Of a stretch of DNA of 64,000 bases, positions 35,050 through 44,252 are shown piece by piece. The notes under the pieces are model-generated. The model made no database searches and was not told the DNA's origin. It worked only from the letters and a program-made list of their open reading frames with translations. The stretch is taken from NCBI GenBank assembly GCA_046482735.1, contig JAWOEL010000080.1, positions 45,871 to 109,870 on the forward strand, in the 5' to 3' direction. Position numbers and translations under genes: made by a program. The DNA is from JAQICB01 sp046482735. Lineage in GTDB: Bacteria > Bacteroidota > Bacteroidia > Bacteroidales > UBA1715. Positions within the stretch are counted from its first letter, which is position 1, and each line of letters begins with the position of its first letter.

Positions 35050-37335
35050 ATGAATCAAACACAAACACTTTTCGAAGGATTAAATAATGAACAAAAACGA
35101 GCAGTTTCATGTATAAAAGGACCAAGTTTGGTAATTGCGGGAGCAGGATCAGGAAAAACCCGTGTACTTACGTGTCGTATTGCAAACTTGTTGGCACATA
35201 ATGTCCCTGCTTATACTATTTTAGCATTAACCTTTACCAATAAAGCTGCTCGTGAAATGAAAGAACGAATTGCTGAAATGGTTGGTGAGGATGTTGCAAA
35301 AGATTTGTGGATGGGGACTTTTCATTCAGTTTTTGCAAAAATCTTAAGATATGAAGCACAACATATTGGCTTTTCCTCTAATTTTACTATTTATGATACA
35401 CAAGATTCGAGAAGTCTTATTGGTAAAATTATTTCAGATCTTAAATTAGATAAAGATACGTATAAACCTGCCGCCGTGCAATCGGCTATATCTAAGGCTA
35501 AAAATAATTTAATTACAGCACAGTCATACGCTCAAAATCCTGATAACTTAAAGCGTGATGCCTATAATAAGAAACCCGAAATACATGCTATTTATACTCA
35601 GTATCAAAACAGATGTAAAAAGTCTGATGCAATGGATTTTGATGATTTATTGCTGTATACAAATATATTGTTTCGCGACAATACCGATGTGTTACAAAAA
35701 TATCAACATCGCTTTCAGTATATTTTAGTAGATGAGTATCAGGACACGAATTTTTCGCAATATGTTATAGTTAAAAAAATTGCATCGCCTCATAATAATG
35801 TGTGTGTGGTTGGAGATGATGCTCAAAGTATATATTCTTTTCGAGGTGCTAAAATTGAAAATATTTTAAAATTCAGTAAAGATTACCCGGATTTTAATCA
35901 ATTTAAATTGGAACAAAATTACCGCTCTACTCAGGTAATTGTTGATGCAGCTAATAGTTTAATTAAAAAAAATAAAAAACAAATTCCTAAACATACCTTT
36001 TCTGAACAAGAGGTAGGAAATAAAATATCTGTAACAGAATATGCGACAGATATTGAAGAAGGAATAGGAGTTGCACGAGATATCGAATCATTGGTGTCTC
36101 ATACTGTTTTGTATAAAGATATTGCCGTGTTATACAGGACAAATGCACAATCACGTATTATAGAGGAGGCATTAAATAAACTGCAGATACCATGTAAAAT
36201 ATATGGAGGTACATCATTCTTTCAGAGAAAAGAAATAAAAGATATATTATCGTATGTTCGTGTTTGCGTTAATCCCAAAGATGAAGAAGCTGTTTCACGA
36301 ATTATAAATTTCCCTACACGTGGTATAGGACAAACAACGTATCAAAGAATTATGACCTTGGCAGAGCGTACTAATATTACCGTATGGGAAGTTATATCTA
36401 ATATTGAATTAGCAGGCGATGTTTTTAATAAAGGTGTTATAAAACGTATTGTTGAATTTCGTGAAATGATACATTCACTACGAGCCGATTTGACAGAATG
36501 TGATGCATATGTTTTGTTGGATCGGATTGTGCACAAATCCGGTATATATACGTTGTTGAAGTCTGATAGTTCGGTTGAGGGTAAAAACAGATATGATAAT
36601 ATGCATGAGCTCTTAAATGGAGCAAAAGAGTTTACTGATGAGGAAGTGGAGGAAAATTCATTACCCGATTATCTCGAAAAAATAGCCTTATTAACAGATC
36701 TAGATTCTGAGAACGATGAATTCAATAAAGTAACCTTAATGACTATTCATTCAGCCAAAGGCTTAGAGTTTGATTATTGTTTTCTTGTTGGTTTAGAAGA
36801 AAACCTCTTCCCTTCGCAAATGTCTATGAATACCGAAAAAGATATAGAAGAGGAGCGTCGGTTATTTTATGTGGCACTAACCCGTGCAAAAAAAGCTGTA
36901 TATCTTACTTATGCATTATCACGCAGAAAGTGGGGGAATTTTACATCATCTTCAGTAAGTCGCTTTGTTCAGGAAATAGATCCTGCATATATTCAGGATA
37001 ATAGTCTTTTGCAATCTTCTTCTCAATCACAGGAGTCAACGTTATTTAAAAATTTTGTTGCATTAAAAAAAGATAAAGAGAAATCTCAACAGAACAGGTT
37101 TGCTCAATTTAAAAATAACAAAGCGGCATCACAAACTGCACCTATACCAGCATTTGAACCTGATAATCCGCGAGATATAAAACCACAAACCTGGGTCTTG
37201 CATGCAAAGTTTGGAAAAGGATTTATTGAGTCTATTTCAGGAGATTTTCCTGATAGTACAGCTGTTATAAACTTCGAAAGTGGAGAGCAAAAACGTTTAT
37301 TACTTAAATTTGCAAAATTAAAGGAAGTAAATTAG
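35050..37335 (+). CDS. uvrD: ATP-dependent 3'-5' DNA helicase UvrD/PcrA
   Basis: This superfamily 1 helicase unwinds DNA in nucleotide-excision and mismatch repair and removes recombinase filaments. The 761-residue protein has Walker A GAGSGKT (residues 31-37), motif Ia LTFTNKAAREMKER, Walker B LVDEYQDTN, motif III VVGDDAQSIYSFRGA, motif IV VLYRTNAQSR, motif V VTLMTIHSAKGLEFDYCFLVGLEE and motif VI EERRLFYVALTRAKK. The C-terminus ends with a beta domain WVLHAKFGKGFIESI like the RNA-polymerase-binding tail of PcrA. It follows a strong terminator and is transcribed separately from the adhesin. Confidence 0.93.
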   Translation: MNQTQTLFEGLNNEQKRAVSCIKGPSLVIAGAGSGKTRVLTCRIANLLAHNVPAYTILALTFTNKAAREMKERIAEMVGEDVAKDLWMGTFHSVFAKILRYEAQHIGFSSNFTIYDTQDSRSLIGKIISDLKLDKDTYKPAAVQSAISKAKNNLITAQSYAQNPDNLKRDAYNKKPEIHAIYTQYQNRCKKSDAMDFDDLLLYTNILFRDNTDVLQKYQHRFQYILVDEYQDTNFSQYVIVKKIASPHNNVCVVGDDAQSIYSFRGAKIENILKFSKDYPDFNQFKLEQNYRSTQVIVDAANSLIKKNKKQIPKHTFSEQEVGNKISVTEYATDIEEGIGVARDIESLVSHTVLYKDIAVLYRTNAQSRIIEEALNKLQIPCKIYGGTSFFQRKEIKDILSYVRVCVNPKDEEAVSRIINFPTRGIGQTTYQRIMTLAERTNITVWEVISNIELAGDVFNKGVIKRIVEFREMIHSLRADLTECDAYVLLDRIVHKSGIYTLLKSDSSVEGKNRYDNMHELLNGAKEFTDEEVEENSLPDYLEKIALLTDLDSENDEFNKVTLMTIHSAKGLEFDYCFLVGLEENLFPSQMSMNTEKDIEEERRLFYVALTRAKKAVYLTYALSRRKWGNFTSSSVSRFVQEIDPAYIQDNSLLQSSSQSQESTLFKNFVALKKDKEKSQQNRFAQFKNNKAASQTAPIPAFEPDNPRDIKPQTWVLHAKFGKGFIESISGDFPDSTAVINFESGEQKRLLLKFAKLKEVN

Positions 37336-37376
37336 CATTTTTGACTATAAAATACAATTGGTGAAGTTTATTTTTA

Positions 37377-37384
37377 TATTTTTG
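37377..37384 (+). promoter_or_regulatory. Candidate -7 box before the DUF4290-murA pair
   Basis: TATTTTTG, 13 bp before the ATG at 37398; a TTG at 37358 is only 16 nt upstream, shorter than usual. Confidence 0.3.
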
Positions 37385-37397
37385 TAAGAAATTAATA

Positions 37398-38009
37398 ATG
37401 ATAGAAATGGATTACAACACAACACAAAAAAAAATTATTTTGCCTGAATATGGTAGAAATATTCAAAAAATGGCAGAGCATCTTTTTCATATAGAGGATA
37501 GAAATGAACGAACAAAAGCTGCTCATGAATTAGTTTCTATCATGATAAACATGAATCCTTCTGTGCGTGACACAAAAGATCATAAGCAGAAAATGTGGGA
37601 TTATTTAGCTCAAATGACAGAATATGAACTTGATGTTGACTATCCTTTTGAGGTTATTAATGTGAAAAAACTTCCCAAACCCGATAAACTACCATATACT
37701 ACCGGGAAAATTAATTCGCGACATTATGGTTTAATTATCGAACGTTTAATTAAAGCTGCATGTGAATATGAAGAGGGGGAAGAGAAAGAGCAGCTTATAA
37801 AAATGATTGCGAATCATATGAAAAAAACATATGTTGCGTGGAATCAAAAACCGGTGAATGATTCTATTATTATTCATGATTTACGAACTATGTCACAGGG
37901 GAAATTATTGTTAGATGAAAACACAAAATTGATGCATGTTGCTGTGGCACAGAATAAAAAGTCAAATAATCAGTCTAAAAAGAAAAACAAAAATCGTAAG
38001 AAAAAATAG
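37398..38009 (+). CDS. DUF4290 family protein
   Basis: A 203-residue protein beginning MIEMDYNTTQKKIILPEYGRNIQKMAEHLFHIEDR, the recognisable start of the Bacteroidota-specific DUF4290 family. It is largely helical, without membrane segments, and ends in a Lys/Asn-rich basic tail (KSNNQSKKKNKNRKKK) suggesting nucleic-acid contact or electrostatic binding. The function is unknown. Its conserved position 3 bp upstream of murA hints at a link with wall synthesis, but this is inference from neighbourhood only. Confidence 0.8.
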   Translation: MIEMDYNTTQKKIILPEYGRNIQKMAEHLFHIEDRNERTKAAHELVSIMINMNPSVRDTKDHKQKMWDYLAQMTEYELDVDYPFEVINVKKLPKPDKLPYTTGKINSRHYGLIIERLIKAACEYEEGEEKEQLIKMIANHMKKTYVAWNQKPVNDSIIIHDLRTMSQGKLLLDENTKLMHVAVAQNKKSNNQSKKKNKNRKKK

Positions 38010-38012
38010 TAT

Positions 38013-39320
38013 ATGTCAATTTTTAAAATAACCGGTGGTAAAAAACTTTCTGGTGAAATTGAGCCGCAAGGTGCTAAGAATGAGGCATTACAAGTTATTT
38101 CGGCGGTGCTGTTAACTTCACAACCGGTTACTATTAAAAACATTCCGCACATTCGAGATGTTGTGAAGTTAATTGAGCTTCTTTCTAGTTTTGGTGTGTC
38201 GGTTACACAAATAAATGATACAGATTATACTTTTTGTGCAGATTCGGTAAATTACGATTATTTTTATACACCTGAATTTATTACTCAATCTACGGAGTTA
38301 CGCGGGTCGATTCTTATTGTTGGTCCTCTTTTAGCTCGTTTCGGTGAAGGATTTATTCCGAGTCCGGGTGGGGATAAAATTGGTAGACGACGGCTTGATA
38401 CTCACTTTATAGGCTTTAAAAATTTAGGTGCGGAGTTTACATATGATGCACATGCTTCGTCTTATTCGGTAAAAGGTACACATCTAAAAGGTGCATACAT
38501 GCTTTTGGATGAAGCTTCGGTAACCGGTACTGCAAATATTATTATGGCATCTGTTTTTGCAGAAGGTACAACAACGATTTATAATGCTGCCTGCGAGCCA
38601 TATATTCAACAATTATGTAAAATGTTGAATTGTATGGGGGCTCGTATATCGGGCGTTGGTTCAAATTTGCTTCGTATTCAAGGTGTTCATGAATTGGATG
38701 GATGCGAACATACAATACTGCCGGATATGATAGAGGTAGGTAGTTTTATGGGGGTTGCCGCTATGACTGGTTCCGAAATAACTATAAAGAATGTTTCATT
38801 TCCTGATTTAGGTATGATACCACAGGCGTTTTCTCGTTTAGGGATTAACTGGGAGTTGCGTAATGATGATATTTTTATTCCGGCACAGGATAATTATACT
38901 ATCCCAACTTTTATTGATGGTTCTATTATGACAATTTCTGATGCTCCCTGGCCTGGTTTAACACCCGATTTGTTGAGTGTGATGTTGGTGGTTGCTGCTC
39001 AGGCAACTGGTAGTGTGCTTATTCATCAAAAGATGTTTGAAAGTCGTTTGTTTTTCGTTGATAAATTAATAGATATGGGGTGTCAAATTATATTATGTGA
39101 TCCTCATAGAGCTACTATTATTGGACTTGGTAAGAGGTTTAATTTACGGGCTACAACTATGACTTCTCCGGATATTAGAGCTGGTGTTGCACTTCTTATT
39201 GCTGCAATGTCTGCCGAAGGTGTGAGTACTATTCATAATATTGAGCAAATTGATAGGGGCTACGAAAATATTGATACCCGTTTAAATGCACTTGGTGCTG
39301 AAATTATTCGGGAAAATTAG
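38013..39320 (+). CDS. murA: UDP-N-acetylglucosamine 1-carboxyvinyltransferase (Asp-type MurA)
   Basis: MurA transfers enolpyruvate from PEP to UDP-GlcNAc, the first committed step of peptidoglycan synthesis. The 435-residue protein has the N-terminal PQGAKNEAL (Lys and Asn of the active site) and the repeated inside-out alpha/beta layout of the family. In the catalytic loop, where E. coli has PGGCxIGxRP, this protein reads PSPGGDKIGRRRLDTHF: Asp121 replaces the Cys that fosfomycin alkylates. Asp-type enzymes (e.g. in Mycobacterium and Chlamydia) are active and fosfomycin-insensitive. It is the only mur gene on the plus strand here and is away from the dcw cluster. Confidence 0.93.
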   Translation: MSIFKITGGKKLSGEIEPQGAKNEALQVISAVLLTSQPVTIKNIPHIRDVVKLIELLSSFGVSVTQINDTDYTFCADSVNYDYFYTPEFITQSTELRGSILIVGPLLARFGEGFIPSPGGDKIGRRRLDTHFIGFKNLGAEFTYDAHASSYSVKGTHLKGAYMLLDEASVTGTANIIMASVFAEGTTTIYNAACEPYIQQLCKMLNCMGARISGVGSNLLRIQGVHELDGCEHTILPDMIEVGSFMGVAAMTGSEITIKNVSFPDLGMIPQAFSRLGINWELRNDDIFIPAQDNYTIPTFIDGSIMTISDAPWPGLTPDLLSVMLVVAAQATGSVLIHQKMFESRLFFVDKLIDMGCQIILCDPHRATIIGLGKRFNLRATTMTSPDIRAGVALLIAAMSAEGVSTIHNIEQIDRGYENIDTRLNALGAEIIREN

Positions 39321-39342
39321 TGCACGCAGGTGTTTTTGTAAT

Positions 39343-39963
39343 TTATTTTCTTCCAAAATCTGCTGGTATTTCTCCCCAATTTTTGGTGTCCCATTTTAAT
39401 ATTTGCGTTGTGAAGGTATTGTTCTGAAGCCAATTTTCTGCTCGTTGTACTAATTCAAATAAGTCTTTGTTTCTGGCATCTTTAATTAATTTTGTTTTGC
39501 ATTTTTTTTGTTGTATCCATCCTATGGCTATTGTAGAATCTGAGTAAATAGGTATAGAACTATTCATTTTTTTAAGTGTGGCGAGTCCGTGTACTAATGC
39601 TAAAAACTCTCCAATATTATTTGTTCCGTGTGCATATGGTCCTTTTTTGAATACTTCTTTGTTTGTTTGTACATGTACGCCTCTGTATTCCATAATACCG
39701 GGGTTTCCGCTACAAGCGGCATCTACGGCTAAACTGTTTTGTATGATTGCTGTTGAATGTTGCTGTTGTTTATTGGTTTGTGTATGTGTTTTTCGGGTTA
39801 TATCCGGAGTTTGTGAAAAGGCATATTTTGCTTCGGCATATGTGGGGAATGATTTGTATATAGCTCCAGCTGCTCCATGAATTGCGTTTTTGCATTCATC
39901 CCAATTTGTGAAAATACCTGTTTTGTGTCCTTTCCATACAACGTAAAATTTCTTTTTAGCCAT
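39343..39963 (-). CDS. rnhA: Ribonuclease H with viroplasmin-like N-terminal domain
   Basis: The 206-residue protein begins with a short RNA/DNA-hybrid-binding domain (KKFYVVWKGHKTGIFTNWDECKNAIHGAAGAIYKSFPTYAEAKYAF), typical of eukaryotic RNase H1 and of many Bacteroidota. The catalytic domain follows: Asp in VDAACSGNPG, Glu in NIGEFLALVHGL and Asp in IYSDSTIAIGWI. It degrades RNA in RNA-DNA hybrids such as Okazaki primers and R-loops. The start overlaps the panE stop by 8 bp, so the two are co-transcribed. Confidence 0.88.
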   Translation of the reverse strand: MAKKKFYVVWKGHKTGIFTNWDECKNAIHGAAGAIYKSFPTYAEAKYAFSQTPDITRKTHTQTNKQQQHSTAIIQNSLAVDAACSGNPGIMEYRGVHVQTNKEVFKKGPYAHGTNNIGEFLALVHGLATLKKMNSSIPIYSDSTIAIGWIQQKKCKTKLIKDARNKDLFELVQRAENWLQNNTFTTQILKWDTKNWGEIPADFGRK

Positions 39964-40903
39964 GATTTTTTTCTATTATGTTCTGTATGTCTGTATACAT
40001 TTTTTTATGTAATGGTACATCAATATTGTTTTTTTCTGCTTGGTCTATTATATACTTTGTAAGTATGTCTATTTCTGGTTTTTTACCGCTATGCACATCG
40101 AGTTGCATAGAAGTAGGAGTGTTTTCGGGTATTTTATATGCCAGTTTTATTACATTATCTTTGTCTTTCTTCGTTATTGAAATATCTTGTGAATGAGCAA
40201 CTGATATAATTTCTGTAAGTAATTGTTTTGTTTCGGTTACGTATTTTTCGTTTCGTACGATTTTCCCTATAGGTTTATTATATCTGCTTGTAATTGTTGC
40301 AAATGTACAAATAAATAAATATTTTTTCCATACTTCTGTTGTAATGTCTTCTGTCAATACTGTTGGAATTCCTGCGTCATTGAAAATTGAATAAATGGTA
40401 TTATCAGTTTCTGTTATGTTATCGTTTTCGGGACCAATAAAAACTTTGCCTGCACCGCCAATTTGTTGTACTATTCCCGGTTTTTTTATTGAAGCACTCA
40501 CATATATACAACCTTGCAAAACTCTGTGCCGGGGAAGGATTTTTTGTATTCTTTCGGCATTATTTACGCCGTTTAAAAGTGTTATTATGCAACTTTTTTC
40601 GTGTAAATGATTAGAAAATTCTGAAACGGTTTGTTCTAAATCTTTGCTTTTCGTGCAGACTATTATATAATCGAGAATTCCAGCTTTATGTATTGATTTA
40701 TATACGGCATCTGGATAATATATTTCTGTTGTTTTTCCTTCGTATGTTAATCCGTTTTCTTTGATTTTTTCACCATGTTTGCCTCGTTGTATTAGTATTA
40801 TTTCTGTGTTGTGTGTTACTGATTTGTGTGCGTGGTCTGTTGAGCATAATTTAGAACTGATATATCCACCTATACCGCCAATACCAATAATTGCTATTTT
40901 CAT
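39956..40903 (-). CDS. panE: 2-Dehydropantoate 2-reductase (ApbA/PanE family)
   Basis: The 315-residue protein has an N-terminal NADPH-binding motif KIAIIGIGGIGGYISSKL, the second-strand IILIQRGKHGEKI, and the ApbA C-terminal helical domain with VWKKYLFICTFATITSRYN and PTSMQLDVHSGKKPEID, which carries the substrate-binding Ser/Glu residues of the family. It would reduce ketopantoate to pantoate for coenzyme A synthesis. Some ApbA-like proteins act on other keto acids. It follows the porP/sprF gene by 14 bp. Confidence 0.85.
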   Translation of the reverse strand: MKIAIIGIGGIGGYISSKLCSTDHAHKSVTHNTEIILIQRGKHGEKIKENGLTYEGKTTEIYYPDAVYKSIHKAGILDYIIVCTKSKDLEQTVSEFSNHLHEKSCIITLLNGVNNAERIQKILPRHRVLQGCIYVSASIKKPGIVQQIGGAGKVFIGPENDNITETDNTIYSIFNDAGIPTVLTEDITTEVWKKYLFICTFATITSRYNKPIGKIVRNEKYVTETKQLLTEIISVAHSQDISITKKDKDNVIKLAYKIPENTPTSMQLDVHSGKKPEIDILTKYIIDQAEKNNIDVPLHKKMYTDIQNIIEKNHG

Positions 40904-40917
40904 ATAAAATGTTTTTT

Positions 40918-41847
40918 TTAATTAAACAAACGAGTACTTTGATAATATGTTTTGTTTGATTTATTAGGATTTATTGTATATGATGCTATAATTTCATGAT
41001 TACCTTTGCTATGATTATTGAGCGTGCCGATACTGTAATCATAGGCATAGCCAATACGAATTTTTTCTTGTAAAATTATCCCTGCTAAAAAAACTGCTGA
41101 TTCATGATATCTATATGATGCCCCTACCCAATATTTATTTTTAAAATAAATATTGCAGTTACCTTCTACTTGAGAAATGTAACCGCTATTTTTAATGAAG
41201 AGGGTTGGTACTATAGTTATGTTGTTTGATACAGTGTGTTCGTATTGAGCATATCCATAATAATGTCTCGGGAATTTAAAAATTGAACCTTTATGTAGTG
41301 CAGATGTTATGTGTGTAGAAGATAATCCGGCAATTAGATTTTTATGAGAAATATGTATACCTACATCTAATGTTGGATGTATTGTGTTTTCGGTGGTATA
41401 TATGCCTGCAGGATCTAATGCCGGATTTTGATATACAAATTCTGAGGCATTTAGTTGTTTATTATATAATCCGCCACCTATTCCAGCGGCAAGGTGAGTA
41501 TGTTCGGCCAGTGTAATTCGGTATGCATATAATAATTTTGCGTGTGTTGACCATTCAGAGCCAAGCCCATCATTTAATATGTATAACCCTATGCCTCCGA
41601 TTTTGCTTTTATAGTCGGCATGGATTGTTTGTGTTTCTGGTGCTTTGTCAAATCCCATCCATTGTTTCCGTGCCAGCACAGAGGCCTGAATGCCATCGTT
41701 GTTTCCCGCAAATGATGGATTAAATGCTAATTCATTATTCATGAAATAACTAATTTGTATATCATTTTGTGCTGATACATACATACTACTTGTGATACAG
41801 AACATAAGTAGATACATGTTGAGTATATATTTGAATAATTTTCTCAT
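40918..41847 (-). CDS. PorP/SprF family outer-membrane protein
   Basis: The 309-residue protein has a signal peptide (ending YVSAQ), the family start QNDIQISYFMNNELAFNPSFAGNNDGIQASVLARKQWMGFDKAPETQTIHADY and glycine/aromatic-rich strands through to the end, consistent with a 14-strand beta-barrel. Such proteins partner a specific T9SS cargo with a type B sorting domain and keep it on the cell surface. The expected partner, the PKD protein at 44253-48545, is two genes upstream in the same operon. Start overlaps the OmpA-type gene by 4 bp. Confidence 0.9.
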   Translation of the reverse strand: MRKLFKYILNMYLLMFCITSSMYVSAQNDIQISYFMNNELAFNPSFAGNNDGIQASVLARKQWMGFDKAPETQTIHADYKSKIGGIGLYILNDGLGSEWSTHAKLLYAYRITLAEHTHLAAGIGGGLYNKQLNASEFVYQNPALDPAGIYTTENTIHPTLDVGIHISHKNLIAGLSSTHITSALHKGSIFKFPRHYYGYAQYEHTVSNNITIVPTLFIKNSGYISQVEGNCNIYFKNKYWVGASYRYHESAVFLAGIILQEKIRIGYAYDYSIGTLNNHSKGNHEIIASYTINPNKSNKTYYQSTRLFN

Positions 41848-44135
41848 TGTTCGAAATTTATTTCTTTTAATGCTTTATTAATACTAATTCGGTTACCGTT
41901 TTTATATGCTACAATAAAAGAATTGTATCCGAGTTTATTTATTTCTGTTTTCGTAATTTGTGCTTGTTCCAAAAATAAAAAGTACCCAATAGTATATTTA
42001 TAAAACCCATCAGGATATTGAGTACAATATGTTTCTATATTTGGGTATGACTGTTTTATTTTTGCAAATATGTGTGTATTGCACGGCTTGTGGGCAGCTG
42101 CAATTTGTATACGAAAATAGACGCCTTTTAACGTAGGTTCTTCGCGTGCTTGTTGTTTTTGTACTCGTTCAACGGCTTGTTGATGAAAAACTGCTTTTTC
42201 TCCTAAATGTAATTGGTCATAATTCACTATTGAGAATGTTGTTCGTCTGTTTGCTTGATGTTCGTTTTCTGTTTGAGCGTTTGGAACTGCTAATTTTGTT
42301 TCACCCCAGCCTTGCCATGATAAACGACTGGTATCAATTCCTTGGGATACCAGATAATCAACTACAGATTTAGCTCTTTTTTGAGAAAGTATTCTATTAT
42401 ATTCATCATTGGCTCGTGTATCAGTATGTGAGTTTATTTGAATATAAATATCAGGATTGTTCGTTAGTATATCAGCAACTTTGTCGAGTTCTGTAATTGA
42501 TTCGAGGCGGAGTGAATATTTATCCAGATCATAATAGATGTTTTTAATAGTATATTCTTTTCCTTTTTCTATTTGAATTAAATTGAAATCTAAGTTATAT
42601 CCGCTGGCTGATGATATTGTAATGTCTTGTGTTACCTCATGTGTATTGAATGTTCGTTGTTGTGGTGTTAAATAATCATCTTTAACTGAAACTAAATAGT
42701 ATTCCATGTTTTTTGTGAGAAGATTGAATGTGTATGTACCTTCTTCGTTTGTTGTAACGGTGTCTGCTTCTCCTTTATTATTTGTTAAAATAACAAGTGC
42801 ATCTTCTATAGGTTTTCCGGTTTCTGAATTAATTACTGTTCCTTTGGCATTTATTCGTACGTCTCTTACTTTAAAATAATATAAATCATCTTGTCCGACA
42901 CCTCCTATTCTGTTTGAAGAAAACAGACCAGAATGTGTGCTCAAGTATGTTATGCCAAAGTCGTCAGCACTTGAGTTAAATGGTTTTTTTAAATTTTCGG
43001 GTTCACTAAAAACAGAATCTTGTATTTCTGTATAATACATGTCTAATCCACCGTATCCAATATGTCCGTTTGAGGAAAAATAAAGTCTGGAGTCATCAAA
43101 CATATACGGGAACATTTCGTTTAAAGCTGTGTTTATTGGTGTTCCAGGATTAACAGGTTTTGTCCACTTTCCTTCGTTTCCGTTTTCGTCTTCTGTTCGT
43201 CTAGTCATCCATATGTCGGTTCCGCCTAATCCTTCCGGATTGTTTGATACAAAATATAAGGTATTACCGTCAGGGCTCAGAGCAGGATGTCCTGAACTGT
43301 ATTTTTTTGAATTATGTTGAAAAATTGAAGGTTTCTCCCATGTGTTATCTTTTTCATTGTATTCAGAAACATAAATATTGCAGTTTTTATCTTTTCCGGA
43401 CAAACCATTACATTGCATAAAATAACCAAGATTTCGTTTGGTGTCGAATGCTAGCGTACCATTATTAAGGTCTGAGTTTATTTCTCCTTTGAGAAGTTCA
43501 GGTGTCGTAAACATATCTTGTCCTTCATTAATGGTGGTTTCGTATAAGTTTTCGAAACCATCTCCCATTATGCGATACCGTGTACTATCTTCTGTGTATC
43601 GCGAAGAGGTGAAAATTATTTTATTCTTCACAGTTTTCGGAGCAAATTCATTTGCTTGTGTATTTATTTCTTGCAGGTTTCGAGTCGAAAAACGTAAGCT
43701 GTCTGTATTTTTTTGAGCAAATGTACAGGACTTTATTTTTAATTTTGCTACTTTTTTAAATTCTTGATTTGGGTTTGTGTTTAAATATGTGCGAAGTAGT
43801 TTTTCTGCTTGTTTGTATTCTTCAGCCATCATAAGTGTCATTGCGTATTTAAACTGAATATCATGCTTTTCATAGCCTCTGTCTATTGCTTTTTTGAACC
43901 ACGTGTTTGCTTTATTGTATTTGTTTATAATACGGTAACATTCTCCAATTTTATATGCGACTTCTGTTATCTCATCTTCATTTTCAATCTCAGGAAAAAT
44001 ATCTTGATACATTTCTGCTGCAACCATATATTTTTTGTTTTCAAACTCATTATCTGCTTTGCGCATTGATTGGGACATTGCAGAGAGAAACCCAAAACAA
44101 AAAAGTACGATAAGTATATATGTAGTATATTTCAT
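41844..44135 (-). CDS. PorE-like OmpA-family protein: TPR, propeller, regulatory-like domain, OmpA and SPOR-like tail
   Basis: The 763-residue protein has a signal peptide (ending SAMSQ), TPR-like repeats (about 20-120; ADNEFENKKYMVAAEMYQDIF), PD40-type propeller repeats (about 160-430; HPALSPDGNTLYFVSNNPEGLGGTDIW, LYFSSNGHIGYGGLDMYY), a CarboxypepD-reg-like domain (NAKGTVINSETGKPIEDALVIL), an OmpA peptidoglycan-binding domain (INSHTDTRANDEYNRILSQKRAKSVVDYL) and a last ~95 residues (YFRIQIAAAHKP... FYKYTIGYF... AYKNG) like a SPOR domain. The order matches PorE, a T9SS accessory protein that fixes the machine to peptidoglycan; the SPOR-like tail is extra. It lies between the PKD adhesin and PorP/SprF genes. 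Confidence 0.85.
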   Translation of the reverse strand: MKYTTYILIVLFCFGFLSAMSQSMRKADNEFENKKYMVAAEMYQDIFPEIENEDEITEVAYKIGECYRIINKYNKANTWFKKAIDRGYEKHDIQFKYAMTLMMAEEYKQAEKLLRTYLNTNPNQEFKKVAKLKIKSCTFAQKNTDSLRFSTRNLQEINTQANEFAPKTVKNKIIFTSSRYTEDSTRYRIMGDGFENLYETTINEGQDMFTTPELLKGEINSDLNNGTLAFDTKRNLGYFMQCNGLSGKDKNCNIYVSEYNEKDNTWEKPSIFQHNSKKYSSGHPALSPDGNTLYFVSNNPEGLGGTDIWMTRRTEDENGNEGKWTKPVNPGTPINTALNEMFPYMFDDSRLYFSSNGHIGYGGLDMYYTEIQDSVFSEPENLKKPFNSSADDFGITYLSTHSGLFSSNRIGGVGQDDLYYFKVRDVRINAKGTVINSETGKPIEDALVILTNNKGEADTVTTNEEGTYTFNLLTKNMEYYLVSVKDDYLTPQQRTFNTHEVTQDITISSASGYNLDFNLIQIEKGKEYTIKNIYYDLDKYSLRLESITELDKVADILTNNPDIYIQINSHTDTRANDEYNRILSQKRAKSVVDYLVSQGIDTSRLSWQGWGETKLAVPNAQTENEHQANRRTTFSIVNYDQLHLGEKAVFHQQAVERVQKQQAREEPTLKGVYFRIQIAAAHKPCNTHIFAKIKQSYPNIETYCTQYPDGFYKYTIGYFLFLEQAQITKTEINKLGYNSFIVAYKNGNRISINKALKEINFEQ

Positions 44136-44252
44136 ATGTGTATGTTAATTGACTTCTACCTTAATTTTAACCTCGTTATCGAGTTTTTACACTGTGTGTT
44201 TGTTTCAAATTGCTCATCATAACTAAGTTCACAGTTACCTTCTATTGTATAG

